Below are positions 17,228-26,800 of a stretch of 64,000 nt of DNA, piece by piece; within the stretch, counting starts at the first letter, position 1, and every line of letters starts with the position of its first letter. Origin of the DNA: Crocinitomicaceae bacterium (GTDB taxonomy: Bacteria > Bacteroidota > Bacteroidia > Flavobacteriales_G > Salibacteraceae); assembly GCA_002713215.1 (NCBI GenBank), contig PAVO01000017.1, positions 62,001-126,000 of the forward strand. The letters are read 5' to 3'. The notes under the pieces are model-generated. The model was not told where the DNA came from. It saw only the letters and a list, made by a program, of their open reading frames with translations, and did not search any database. Both the position numbers and the translations under genes were made by a program.

Positions 17228-18210
17228 TGAGTAAAACCAAAAACAAAGTTGTACTCGTTACCGGTGGGGCCGGATTTATAGGTTCAAACCTTTGCATGGA
17301 CCTCATTGACAACAACGAGGTAATATGCCTCGATAACTTAATGACGGGTAAATTGGATAACCTGGAGGACGTGATACATCATTCCAACTTCCGGTTTGTT
17401 GAAGGTGATATAAGGAATGCCAATACGGTTAGGGAAGTGATGTATGGAGTTGATGTTGTATTGCATCAGGCCGCATTAGGTTCTGTACCCAGAAGTATTA
17501 ATAACCCGTTATTGACAAACGCTGTAAACATTGAGGGCTTTTTAACCGTTTTAAATGAAGCAGTAAAGGCCAATGTAAATCGCTTTGTATATGCGGCTAG
17601 CTCATCAACTTACGGTGATCATCCCGGACTTCCCAAGGTGGAAGATAAAATTGGAAAACCATTAAGCCCTTATGCAGTTACCAAACTGGTTAACGAATTA
17701 TACGCTGATGTATTCAGTAAACTTCATGGAATTGAAACCATAGGACTGCGTTATTTTAATGTTTTTGGTAGACACCAGGATCCCAATGGAGCCTATGCTG
17801 CAGCCATACCTAAATTTATTAAGGCGTTTATCGATCATCATGCGCCTACAATTAATGGCGACGGTAGCCAGACCCGAGATTTTACGTATGTAGATAATGT
17901 AGTTCAGGCTAATAATTTGGCTGCAACCACAGAAAATAAGGAAGCACTGAACCAAGTTTATAATGTAGCTTTTGGTGCAACCATTTCACTCAATGAACTT
18001 ATAATTAAGCTAAAAGATTTGCTTTCTGAATATGATTCGGAAATAGCAACCATTAATCCTGAATACGGACCTGAAAGAAAAGGAGATGTGAAACATTCAT
18101 TCGCATCAATCCACAAAGCAGAAAAGTATTTAAATTACCAACCGGAATATAGTCTTGAAAAAGGCCTTGAGCAAGCGATAAAGTGGTATTGGAATTATTT
18201 TAAAGCATAA
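17227..18210 (+). CDS. UDP-N-acetylglucosamine 4-epimerase-like SDR (WbpP/TviC type)
   Basis: A 327-residue extended short-chain dehydrogenase. The NAD-binding motif TGGAGFIGSN is at about residues 12-21, and the catalytic SSS...SPYAVTK (YxxxK) is near 127-155. The sequence LHQAALGSVPRSINNP is typical of the WbpP/TviC group that epimerises UDP-GlcNAc or UDP-GlcNAcA at C4, rather than of GalE proper. It is translationally coupled to rny and followed five bases later by a Gfo/Idh/MocA dehydrogenase, a pairing seen in surface polysaccharide synthesis. The exact substrate is inferred from family. Confidence 0.85.
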   Translation: MSKTKNKVVLVTGGAGFIGSNLCMDLIDNNEVICLDNLMTGKLDNLEDVIHHSNFRFVEGDIRNANTVREVMYGVDVVLHQAALGSVPRSINNPLLTNAVNIEGFLTVLNEAVKANVNRFVYAASSSTYGDHPGLPKVEDKIGKPLSPYAVTKLVNELYADVFSKLHGIETIGLRYFNVFGRHQDPNGAYAAAIPKFIKAFIDHHAPTINGDGSQTRDFTYVDNVVQANNLAATTENKEALNQVYNVAFGATISLNELIIKLKDLLSEYDSEIATINPEYGPERKGDVKHSFASIHKAEKYLNYQPEYSLEKGLEQAIKWYWNYFKA

Positions 18211-18215
18211 CGATT

Positions 18216-19235
18216 ATGGCTAAGGGAAAAGTGAAATTTGCAATTGTCGGATATGGACACATCGGCAAGCGACATGCCGCTATGGTTGTTGGCAATGAAC
18301 TAGGTTCGGTTGTAGCTGTTGTAGAACCCTTAGACGATCGTAGAGCGGATGCCGCTCAAACTCATAACTGTCCTGTTTTTGAATCTCTGGAAGACTTAAT
18401 TGCCGCTGATGTGGGCATGGATGTGGTAAATATTTGTACACCAAATGGATTGCACAGTGATCAGGCTCTTGAAGCATTAAGTGCTCGTTGCCATGTAGTT
18501 ATTGAAAAACCAATGGGATTAAATAAGGCCAAATGCGAGGAGGTTATCCACAAAGCCTTACAGGTTTCCAAACACGTTTTTTTGGTTAAACAAAACAGAT
18601 ATAGCCCAACATCGGAGTGGTTAAAAACACTCATGTTGGATAACCAACTGGGTGAAATTTATATGGTTCAGTTAAACTGCTACTGGAACCGAGATAACCG
18701 CTACTATAAGCCAGGAGGTTGGAAGGGGACACTGGATATGGATGGTGGAATTTTGTTCACCCAGTTTAGTCACTTCATCGATGTTATGTATTGGCTCTTT
18801 GGTGATATAAAAAATATTTCGGGAAGAAGCATCAACTTCAATCATCCGGCCACCGAATTTGAAGATACAGGTGTTGTCAATTTCGACTTTGTAAGTGGTG
18901 GAATGGGTTCTATGAATTTTTCTACTTCCGTATGGGGGCAAAATTTAGAGAGCAGCATTATTGTAATCGGTGAAAAAGGAAGTGTAAAGGTAGCCGGACA
19001 ATACATGGACAAAGTAGAATATTGTCACGTAGAAGATTATGAGATGCCTGAATTGCCACCTGCCAATCCTCCAAACGATTATGGAGAATACAAAGGAAGT
19101 GCTGCAAACCATCACTACGTAATTCAAAACGTAATTGACGTTATTACCGGGCAGGACGAGATATCTACCAATGCTCTTGAAGGCATGAAGGTGGTAGAGA
19201 TGATCGAAAGGATGTACAAGAAGGTGAGGGAATAG
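18216..19235 (+). CDS. Gfo/Idh/MocA family sugar dehydrogenase (WbpB-like)
   Basis: A 339-residue NAD(P)-dependent oxidoreductase. It has an N-terminal Rossmann fold with AIVGYGHIGKRHA, the hallmark EKPMGLN at about residues 96-102, and an alpha/beta C-terminal domain. KQNRYSP after the EKP motif resembles WbpB-type UDP-GlcNAcA 3-dehydrogenases. It is the third gene of the rny run and may act on the product of the epimerase. It ends three bases from the stop of the convergent ABC transporter gene. The substrate assignment is inference from context. Confidence 0.82.
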   Translation: MAKGKVKFAIVGYGHIGKRHAAMVVGNELGSVVAVVEPLDDRRADAAQTHNCPVFESLEDLIAADVGMDVVNICTPNGLHSDQALEALSARCHVVIEKPMGLNKAKCEEVIHKALQVSKHVFLVKQNRYSPTSEWLKTLMLDNQLGEIYMVQLNCYWNRDNRYYKPGGWKGTLDMDGGILFTQFSHFIDVMYWLFGDIKNISGRSINFNHPATEFEDTGVVNFDFVSGGMGSMNFSTSVWGQNLESSIIVIGEKGSVKVAGQYMDKVEYCHVEDYEMPELPPANPPNDYGEYKGSAANHHYVIQNVIDVITGQDEISTNALEGMKVVEMIERMYKKVRE

Positions 19236-19238
19236 TGT

Positions 19239-20990
19239 TTATTCCTCAACAAACTGAATGTCGTATAGATTTTTATAAGACCCATTTAAAGCCAGCAGTT
19301 CCTGGTGATGTCCGTGTTCAATAATCTCTCCTTTATCCAACACATAAATTCGATCTGCATTTTGAATAGTGGCCAATCGGTGAGCAATGATTATTGAAGT
19401 ACGATTTTCGGTCAACTTTTCAGTTGCTTGCTGAATGAGGACTTCGCTCTCCGAATCAATGCTCGAAGTAGCTTCGTCGAGGATAAGAATATCAGGGTCG
19501 TAGAGGTATGCTCGGATAAAAGCCAATAATTGCCTTTGGCCAACCGACAGAACACTACCTCTTTCGCCAGCGTTAAAATAATAGTTATTGGGAAGGCGCA
19601 TTATAAAGTCATGCGCGCCAACTTTCTTGGCTGCTTCCTGAACTTCCTTAAGGTCTACATTGGGATTGTTTAAGGTGATATTATTGAAAATGGTGTCGGA
19701 GAATAGAAAAACATCCTGAAGAACGACTCCAATGCGCCTTCGAATGAAACTTTGCTCATAGTCCTTAATCGAATTCCCATCAATTAGAATATCTCCCTTT
19801 TGGTACTCATACATTCGATTGATGAGGTTAATTATAGAAGATTTACCTGCGCCTGTAGCACCCACAAATGCAATGGTTTCCCCTTTATTTACCTGGAAAT
19901 TTACGTTCTTTAAAATCCAATCGTCCGGATTGTAGGCAAACCAGAGGTTCTTAAATTCTATTTCACCTTTTAGTTCTACTGGTGCCAGTTTACCTTTATC
20001 TTCAATGTGGGCATCTGTATCCAGAACTGCAAATACCCTCGAAGAACTTACCATTCCCATTTGAAGTGTATTGAAACGATCGGCAAGTTGCCTGATAGGC
20101 CTAAAAAGCATGTGAATGTAGAGGATAAACGCTACCAGGTTTCCGAATGTAACTTGCTCAGTCAACAGACCACGCGAGCCAATCCAAACAACGAGTGCTA
20201 AAGCTATGGCGCTTAACAATTCTACTACGGGAAAGAAGATTGCATTGGCCCACACCGTATTGATGTGTGCATTTCTGTGGTCTTTGTTGATTTGCTTAAA
20301 GTTTTGATATTCTGCTTTTTCCCGGTTAAATATCTGAACGATGTTCATTCCGGTAATGTGTTCCTGGACATAAGAATTGAGTCGGGCCACGTTGGTTCTT
20401 ACCGATTGAAAAGACTTCTTAATGCTTGAATTAAAAATTCGGGTTGCCAGAATTAAAATTGGAATGGTCGACAGGCTGATCAGGGCCAATCGCCAATCGG
20501 TATAAAACATAACCGCTATAACGACGATTAATTTTAAAATATCTCCAACTATTATTAGAAGGCCGTTTGAAAAAACATCGGCAATGGTTTCAATATCAGA
20601 AACAACCCTGGTAACCAGGGTTCCAATGGCATTGTTGTCGAAATACTTGAGCCGAAACGAGGAGATTTTATTGTATACCTCCATTCGCATATCCTTGATT
20701 ACGGTTTGCCCAACCCAATTGGCCAAGTAGGTTTGATAGAATTGAATTACGGTTTCAACCACCAAAACAAAAATCATGAGCAGGGTTAATTGCAACAACA
20801 AGTCTGCGTTGGGTATAAGAATGGAGTTGTCCAGGGTATATTGAATGATGATTGGCCGGATGGGTCCCAGAAGACCGAGTACCAGGGTAAGAAACCCGGT
20901 AAAAATAAAGGTTCTTTTATACGGCTTTACATAGCGAATAATTCGCCCTAATAGGACTGCGTCAAAAACTTTCCCTCCCGTATCGCTCAT
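19239..20990 (-). CDS. ABC exporter, fused permease and ATPase (MsbA/LmrA-like)
   Basis: A 583-residue half-transporter. Six transmembrane helices lie in residues 1-320, with the usual pair near 25-50 and 65-85. The ATPase is at about 340-583 with Walker A GATGAGKSS, signature LSVGQRQ, Walker B ILILDEATSS and H-loop AHRLAT. It would work as a dimer in the inner membrane and probably exports a lipid, drug or peptide; the substrate is not indicated. Its ATG at 20990 overlaps the truA stop by four bases, so it is translationally coupled to truA. Confidence 0.9.
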   Translation of the reverse strand: MSDTGGKVFDAVLLGRIIRYVKPYKRTFIFTGFLTLVLGLLGPIRPIIIQYTLDNSILIPNADLLLQLTLLMIFVLVVETVIQFYQTYLANWVGQTVIKDMRMEVYNKISSFRLKYFDNNAIGTLVTRVVSDIETIADVFSNGLLIIVGDILKLIVVIAVMFYTDWRLALISLSTIPILILATRIFNSSIKKSFQSVRTNVARLNSYVQEHITGMNIVQIFNREKAEYQNFKQINKDHRNAHINTVWANAIFFPVVELLSAIALALVVWIGSRGLLTEQVTFGNLVAFILYIHMLFRPIRQLADRFNTLQMGMVSSSRVFAVLDTDAHIEDKGKLAPVELKGEIEFKNLWFAYNPDDWILKNVNFQVNKGETIAFVGATGAGKSSIINLINRMYEYQKGDILIDGNSIKDYEQSFIRRRIGVVLQDVFLFSDTIFNNITLNNPNVDLKEVQEAAKKVGAHDFIMRLPNNYYFNAGERGSVLSVGQRQLLAFIRAYLYDPDILILDEATSSIDSESEVLIQQATEKLTENRTSIIIAHRLATIQNADRIYVLDKGEIIEHGHHQELLALNGSYKNLYDIQFVEE

Positions 20991-21736
20991 AGTCTAACAG
21001 TCAGTGGATAAGCCAATTCCCAAAGAAATAACCCCTTTGCAGGAACCGATACACCAGCCTTGCTGCGATTTTTTTCTTCAATTATTTCTTCGAATTCGCT
21101 TTGATTTATATTGCCTTTACCAACTTCGATTAAGGTGCCAACTATGGCCCGAACCATATTTCTAAGAAAGCGGTCCGCTCGAATTTCAAAGTAAATTCCC
21201 TTATCGTGGTCGAACCATTCCGCGAAGTGCACCTTACAAATACTGGTTTTGTTGTCGCTCCCTACTTTTTCGAACGAAGAAAAGTCATTAACACGGGTAA
21301 GGTAATCAGCTGCTTCATTCATTTTGCCTAAATCCAATTTCGTATTGTACAGGTAATGGCTCGAATCGGTTGAAAAAGGATCTTTTAAGTAATTGATGTA
21401 ATAACGGTAGGTTCTGGAAATGGCATCAAACCGGGCATGTGCTTCACCGGTTACGGGAAATACCTGCTGAATGGCCATATCGTTTGGAAGAATTCCATTG
21501 AGCCTGAATTCAAAGGTGCTCAACGAAAAATCCAGTTCTCCCTCAAAATGGGCATAATATTCATGGGCATGAACCCCTGTATCGGTTCTTCCACATCCAA
21601 CCACTTCTGTTTTTTTTCCAAGTAGCAAGCCAATCGCTTTTTCCAATTCTTCCTGCACTGTATTGCAGCTGGGTTGTTTTTGCCAACCACAATAAGATGT
21701 GCCTTTGTAGGAAAGTTTAAGAAAATATCTAGCCAC
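20987..21736 (-). CDS. truA: tRNA pseudouridine synthase A
   Basis: About 249 residues. TruA makes pseudouridine at tRNA positions 38-40. The catalytic Asp is in GCGRTDTGVHAHEY (D52). Further blocks are DAISRTYRYYI, FSSFEK and DRFLRNMVRAIVG. GTG at 21736 gives the usual start MARYFLKLSYKGTSYCGWQ; a TTG at 21748 would add four residues. The upstream gene ends in a terminator at 21812-21842, so truA and the overlapping ABC exporter gene form a unit of their own. Confidence 0.94.
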   Translation of the reverse strand: MARYFLKLSYKGTSYCGWQKQPSCNTVQEELEKAIGLLLGKKTEVVGCGRTDTGVHAHEYYAHFEGELDFSLSTFEFRLNGILPNDMAIQQVFPVTGEAHARFDAISRTYRYYINYLKDPFSTDSSHYLYNTKLDLGKMNEAADYLTRVNDFSSFEKVGSDNKTSICKVHFAEWFDHDKGIYFEIRADRFLRNMVRAIVGTLIEVGKGNINQSEFEEIIEEKNRSKAGVSVPAKGLFLWELAYPLTVRL

Positions 21737-21811
21737 CGTTTTGTTCAAGCTGCAAAACTAATCAAGAGAAATTGCGAAGGGTAAACCGCATAATGATTAA
21801 TGGTTAAAAAT

Positions 21812-21842
21812 AAAAAAGGCCATGCATTGTTGCACAGCCTTT
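21812..21842 (-). terminator. Intrinsic terminator of the T9SS cargo gene at 21863
   Basis: On the minus strand a nine-base-pair stem (21831-21839 with 21818-21826, four-base loop) extended by three A-T pairs is followed by a T-rich run (21804-21817). It starts about 20 bases after the stop codon of the gene ending at 21863 and isolates it from truA. Confidence 0.85.
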
Positions 21843-21862
21843 CGTTCAAATTGTGTCAACAA

Positions 21863-23617
21863 TTATTCGATTAGAATTTTCTTGCGAACTTCAATTCCTT
21901 CATCCAGTTCAATGGACAATATGTAAGTACCCATACTAATATGACTGACGTTGATAACATTGGTTCCGGATTCGGATAATACTACATGAGAAACCAGCCT
22001 TCCGTTTAAGTCAACAATGGCAGCTCTTGACAATCTATTACCGTGTAATTCTTCAATAATCAGGTATTCCCTTGCAGGGTTAGGATAAAACTTAATGCTT
22101 TCCTGCATAAAGTTAACCGGAACAAAAATAGTAGTGTCTTTGGTGGTATCACCAACGGTGTCGCAATCTATGGAAGTAACCATAATGGTATCGTAACCAA
22201 CACATTTATTGGCATCTTCTACCCGAACATAAAAGGTTCCTGAAGTGTCTACCAGGAAGTTGTTCAGTTTTGAGCCATCATGCCACAAGTAGTTGCCAAT
22301 AGGAGGACCGGCGATCAGACGAATCGTATGATTGTAGCAAATCGAAGTATCATTTCCGAGATTGGGGTTTGGAAGGTCATGAAATTTAGCATTTCCAAAT
22401 CCAGTGGTTCTACATCCTTTGCTGCTGATTGCCGTTGCGCTGTATGAACCTGTGGAGTATACCGTAATGGTGTCGGTCATTTTTCCGTTAGACCAGTTTA
22501 AATTGGTGTGCCCCGGGGTCACGTATAGTTTAATGCTTTTTCCATCACAAGCACTGTCCGATCCGAAAACGGGAAGAACCGTATCGGCACTGGTAACATT
22601 TATTGCATCAGTAAATTTACAACCCAATGAATTGGTAACCTCGGCAATATAGGTTCCTGCTGAATCTACCGATTTTGTTCTGCTCGTGTCCACGCCGTTG
22701 TAGTTCCAACGAACCGAGTTCCAAACTGAACCAACCCCAATGTTAACACTACTTCCTTTACAGAAAAAAGTATCTGGTCCAAGGGAGAGCAACGGACCTA
22801 CGTGGTTAATTTTTACAGAGTCAACTTTTTCACATCCACTGTGCGCTGTTACAGTTAGGGTGTAAGTACCCGTGGCTCTGGAGGTGACTAGCGTTCCGGT
22901 TCCACCTGTTGACCATTTATATTTATGCCAACCGGCCGGAGCCGTTATAAACACAAAGTCATTCAAACAGATACTAGTATCATTTATTAGTGTCGGATTT
23001 GGCATTATTTTAAAAGAAGTAAAAGAAGTGTCGGAACATGTAGTTGTATCCGTTACCAGTTTTATTGTATCATTTCCTGCCTTCGATACCACATAATTGA
23101 AGGTTGTTGAACTGTCCCTCAATGCCCCGTTAACAAACCAGCGATCTTTAGTCGAGTTTTTACTTGTACTTTTTAATTTAACCGTATCACCAATGCAATA
23201 ACTTGAAGTGTCACCAGCAATTTCAGCAGTTACGGCACAACAACTTCCCACCGTAAGCTTACCCGACAAGGTAATGGAAGGGTGCATCGTTCCTGAAACG
23301 TTTCCATCTATTTTTACCGTATAGGTTCCAACAGGAACATTCACCAACCTTGCAGTATCGGATTTTTTTCCAATAATACCTGCACAAATTCTTCCACCGG
23401 TGTAATTAATGTGCATGGTTAAGGTTGTACCAGAGATGCTATAGGTAATGTTATTGTACACATGATTGGTGCAGAAATAATCCCACTCAACAAAATACTT
23501 AATTGTATCGCAATTTCTTGGATTGGAACTTAATAGTGTACCTGAAGTGGCGGTTTGAGAGTATCCCGATATTCCTACAAATAAGGACAGTAAGAAGATG
23601 ATCGATTTAATTTTCAT
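21863..23617 (-). CDS. Repeat protein with T9SS type A sorting domain
   Basis: A 584-residue exported protein. A signal peptide (residues 1-20) is followed by a Cys-containing N-terminal domain. Several Ig-like or PKD-like repeats of about 75-80 residues (LGPDTFFCKGSSVNI, LGNDTSICYNHTIRL) come next, with paired cysteines. The C-terminal sorting domain is at about 505-584 (SIKFYPNPAREYLIIEE ... GTYILSIE ... KKILIE). No enzymatic motif is seen; a surface adhesin or matrix protein is likely. It is divergent from the BNR-repeat T9SS gene at 23875 across a 257-base region that carries an 18-base inverted repeat. It ends at a strong terminator. Confidence 0.85.
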   Translation of the reverse strand: MKIKSIIFLLSLFVGISGYSQTATSGTLLSSNPRNCDTIKYFVEWDYFCTNHVYNNITYSISGTTLTMHINYTGGRICAGIIGKKSDTARLVNVPVGTYTVKIDGNVSGTMHPSITLSGKLTVGSCCAVTAEIAGDTSSYCIGDTVKLKSTSKNSTKDRWFVNGALRDSSTTFNYVVSKAGNDTIKLVTDTTTCSDTSFTSFKIMPNPTLINDTSICLNDFVFITAPAGWHKYKWSTGGTGTLVTSRATGTYTLTVTAHSGCEKVDSVKINHVGPLLSLGPDTFFCKGSSVNIGVGSVWNSVRWNYNGVDTSRTKSVDSAGTYIAEVTNSLGCKFTDAINVTSADTVLPVFGSDSACDGKSIKLYVTPGHTNLNWSNGKMTDTITVYSTGSYSATAISSKGCRTTGFGNAKFHDLPNPNLGNDTSICYNHTIRLIAGPPIGNYLWHDGSKLNNFLVDTSGTFYVRVEDANKCVGYDTIMVTSIDCDTVGDTTKDTTIFVPVNFMQESIKFYPNPAREYLIIEELHGNRLSRAAIVDLNGRLVSHVVLSESGTNVINVSHISMGTYILSIELDEGIEVRKKILIE

Positions 23618-23663
23618 TATAACTGTTTTTATTACCTAGTTTTTAAATTAATTCTAGCTTGGT

Positions 23664-23681
23664 CGCTAGCTGAAGCTAGCG
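23664..23681. repeat. Perfect inverted repeat between two T9SS cargo genes
   Basis: CGCTAGCT and AGCTAGCG, two bases apart, form a perfect 8+8 palindrome. It lies near the expected 5' end of the minus-strand transcript, because a near-match -7 box (TACCTTTA on the minus strand) covers 23686-23693. It could be an operator or an mRNA 5' hairpin. Confidence 0.5.
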
Positions 23682-23846
23682 CTTGTAAAGGTAATTGAAT
23701 TTGTCCTCGTATAGCCTACGTTTGTTAAGGAAGTGAAGTTTGAATCTTTAACAAAATGGAAATTCAGATGGGACTTCGCAATTGTCGTAAAAATCGCAAA
23801 CTGGGTTTAGTACCAACTTTCTAAAAAAAATCGCGGCTTAATTCCC

Positions 23847-23854
23847 TACATTTG
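23847..23854 (+). promoter_or_regulatory. Putative -7 box for the BNR-repeat T9SS gene
   Basis: Reads TACATTTG, a full TAnnTTTG match, 20 bases upstream of the ATG at 23875. No -33 TTTG was seen at the usual spacing. Confidence 0.5.
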
Positions 23855-23874
23855 ACGTCTTATTAATAAACTCT

Positions 23875-26800
23875 ATGCGAATAGTTATTTCTCTAATTAC
23901 AGGGCTCTTATGGACGTCCTTATTGATGTCTCAAAGCCAGGATTGGAGGCAAATGATGTCCGATCCTAATGTCAATTATTTTAAGCTTTGCAACGCTTAT
24001 AACGACTACTGGAAGGACAAAGAAAAAACCGGTGGCTCGGGGCACAAGCAGTTTGAACGATGGAGAACATACATTGAACCTTATGTAAATATAGATGGAA
24101 GTATTGGCTCCTATGCAAAGGTTTGGGAAAAAGCAGTAGCCTATCGAAACAGCTTATCGGCCCGATCACTTCAGGGAAATTGGATGGAAGTTGGGCCATT
24201 TGAAGAGGACAACTATTCAAGAGGTGTCGGAAGGTTAACAGTGATTGCATTTCATCCGACTGATGCAAATACTTTTTATGTAGGAAGTCCTTCCGGTGGA
24301 TTATGGATCACCGAGGACAATGGCAAAACCTGGTATACACCCAATCAAGATATTATGACTTTTGGGGTTTCAGCTATAGCCATTGACCCAAGAAACCCTA
24401 AGGTGATATATATAGGTACTGGCGATGCCGATACGCGCGGTACTGCAGGTACCGGAGTTTATAAGAGTTTGGATGGTGGTAAAACCTGGACCAGAAAAAG
24501 CCTGGGTATGAATGATAAGACGGTCACCAAAATTCTCATGGACCCCGATACTTCTGATATTTTGATTGCTACAACAAAAGACGGATTGTATAAATCGAAA
24601 GATGGTGCTGCCACTTGGCAGAGAAGAATAAATTCGGGAGATTTCAGGGATTTGGAGTTTAAACCCGGTAATTCAAATGTGATTTATGCATCTCAATGGA
24701 GTTATCCTGGAATTTCAAGTTATATCTACATATCAAAAGATAAAGGGGAGAACTGGAGAAGAGGATTTATTCCCGATGGACTTTACCCGGACATGCGTCA
24801 GGAGATTGAAGTTACCCCAAGTAATCCTGATGTTTTATACGGTGTGGGAGAAATACGATTAGTAATGACCCCGGATGAGGGAGATACGTTTATTACAGTG
24901 ATTGATAGTGGCAAGTTTTTGTTAGATCGGGACGAACAGGGTTGGTATAATGCCAGTTTTAAAATAGATCCGGAGAACGAAAAAATTATGTATTGTGGAA
25001 ACCGACAATTGTACAAAACCTACGACGGAGGCTATAACTGGATTCGATTGAACCATACTCATGCAGACAATCATTATATTGATTTTCACCCCATCACCAA
25101 GGAGCTTTATGTACTCGACGATGGAGGGGTTCATAGAAGTAAGGATGGGGGAGAAACTTTTGAGGATTTGACTAACCTGGGGGTTGCTGCCATTTATTCC
25201 TTGTCACAAAGTCCGTTTAATTCCGAACATGTGCTTAACGGTTACCAGGATTGTGGATCGAAGTATTACAACGGCTATAAATGGGTCTCTACCTATGGTG
25301 CTGATGGGATGCAGCCGCTATTCGACCCAACAGATTCTATGATTTTTTATACTGCATACCAATACGGAGGAATAATCAGGTACCTCAATCATATTGGATC
25401 GGCTCAAAATATGGAGCGCCCCAAAGATGAGGGGCCTTGGGAAACACCATATATTTTAGATTATCACGATAATGGAACTATGTATGTTGGGCGTCAGACC
25501 GTTTGGAAATCCACCAACATCCACATAAAAGATCGCAAAAAGGTAACTTGGGAAAGTATTGGTAGCGGAGTTGCCGCTAATGTTGGACGCTATGTTCAAA
25601 TTAAGCTGCACAAAACCAATCCAAGTAGAATGTATGCCACCATTCAGAATACAAACAGAAGCAGGTCTCAGCTAATTGTTTGTGACGACATTTATGCTGC
25701 CGCTCCGGTATGGAAAGACTTAAGTTTAAAACTGCCTACCGCTAATATTATGGCCGATGTTGAAACGAACCCTTTTGATAGCCTGGCTATCTACGTTTCT
25801 ACCGGAAGTCGGGTTTATGAATCAATTGATGGCGGACAAAATTTTAAAAATGTTTCGGGAAACATGCCTGATGTACCAATTCATGTATTAGAAATTGATA
25901 CGGTAAACGGTAACCTTTATTTGGGCAGTGATGCCGGTGTATTCTGCCGCATAAAAGGAGATACTAACTGGACTCCGTTTAGCAACGGTTTATCGGCAAG
26001 TGCACAGGCCAGGGACCTGGATATTTATTACTACCCGGGAGACCACTCAAAGAGTAAGATTAAGGTGGCTACTTATGGTAGAGGAATGTGGGAAAGCGAT
26101 CTAATTAATTCGGGAAATACAGCTGCACCGATTTCCAGCGCCTACATACGCACTGAACTAAGCAATCATACCTTTAATAAGGATTTTGATATTACGGTTT
26201 CATTTAGAAAACACGTTAACATTGATTCAGTTACGGGTTTTACAGCAAGCGATTTAAAGGTAAGGAATGGAGTAGTTAATTCGATTACTCCGGTTGGTAA
26301 AGAGTATCGGGTTAATATTACTGCAAGTAGTGAAGGATTTGTGTATGTAGACATTCCCCAGGGAGCTGCAACAAGTGCTTTGTACGGTACGGCCACCGAT
26401 TCTTCTTTGACCTATCGGATTGATTATTTACCAGCACCTTTACAACTAGGTCCTTTCGGACCTGGCGGAGTAGGTGATTCAGCATCGCTTATCCTCTGGT
26501 TGAAAGGTGATAATGTAATGACTGATCAAAACGGTGATACACTTTCCAAAGACGGTGATAAAATTGAAAACTGGTACGATGTTGCCGGCAGGGGGTTTTA
26601 TGGAAGCCAAATGGTTGATTCCAGTAAACCGTACTTAAGACTTGATTCGAATGGAATATCGGGCTGGCCTGCTGTGGAATACAATCCACCAAATCGATAC
26701 TTAATGGTTAGGGATTTTGGCCCTGTTGGTAAGGATATTACTGTATTTGCTGTTGCGAAGTCCAATTCGGATAACTGGACGGGAACTTCCTGGATAGCAA

